DNA of 64,000 nucleotides, from the NCBI RefSeq assembly GCF_051201665.1, contig NZ_CP179210.1, positions 2,728,001-2,792,000 of the forward strand, written 5' to 3'. The DNA is from Psychrobium sp051201665. Lineage in GTDB: Bacteria > Pseudomonadota > Gammaproteobacteria > Enterobacterales > Psychrobiaceae. The position numbers were made by a program, and so were the translations under genes. This document shows, in pieces, positions 63,967-64,000 of the stretch. The stretch's first letter is position 1. Every line of letters begins with the position of its first letter. Under the pieces are notes generated by a model, which ran no database searches, was not told the DNA's origin, and saw nothing but the letters and a program-made list of their open reading frames with translations.

Positions 63967-64000
63967 AAATAGAATTAGCGAAAATTAAGCTAATTCAGTG

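Overview
The window looks like chromosomal DNA of a marine, psychrophile-type gammaproteobacterium of the Alteromonadales, with Colwellia or Thalassotalea as the nearest guess. The evidence is protein content only: a BetI/BetB/BetA choline pathway with its own transporter, a TorF-type porin, an EndA-type nuclease, formylglycine sulfatases, a cobalamin-dependent MetH behind MetJ boxes, and moderate-to-low GC. No rRNA gene, complete tRNA gene or CRISPR array was seen.

Layout. 1-2042: two sulfatases on the minus strand. 2043-4230: duplicated short repeats, a small membrane protein and a decayed IS5 element. 4339-6963: an AGCS symporter / M20 amidohydrolase operon. 6951-8044: a GGDEF fragment and an EamA fragment separated by a nested pair of miniature elements. 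8565-10682: a Cache-type histidine kinase. 10921-12476: two fused IS1595 fragments and a 30-nt tRNA-Pro 3' end that looks like an integration scar. 12721-18738: the choline-to-glycine-betaine locus (operator, betI, betB, betA, BCCT-like transporter, porin). 18902-25512: housekeeping and small accessory genes (MarR, EndA, CNNM/CorC-like, acetyltransferases, DASS transporter, VOC). 25515-30351: IS5, IS1595, an unrecognised 422-aa protein and small genes. 30546-34891: an RND efflux pair. 35030-36171: two overlapping unknown membrane proteins.

36194-59332 is an IS graveyard. It holds a 360-bp miniature element, a broken RAYT gene, a group II intron inside an ISKra4 fragment, IS1634 copies (one dead, one intact), and a nested IS66 / IS3 / IS3 / IS21 pile-up. 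Embedded in it (42256-47527) is a largely very AT-rich block: a frameshifted histidine kinase, a DUF3369/HD-GYP response regulator, a di-haem cytochrome c peroxidase and a cupredoxin-like protein. This is the most interesting functional candidate: a possible periplasmic redox/copper module linked to cyclic-di-GMP breakdown. 59675-63379 is metH, followed by a repeat that truncates a TPR-like gene.

Three families of short non-coding repeats are called here R1 (about 160 bp, ends ATACCAATTGCATTA), R2 (360 bp, ends matching a resident IS5 element) and R3 (270-410 bp, ends TATACCCA.GCC). They have broken genes and supplied false start codons in several places. All assignments come from reading the sequence and from family knowledge; no database search was run.
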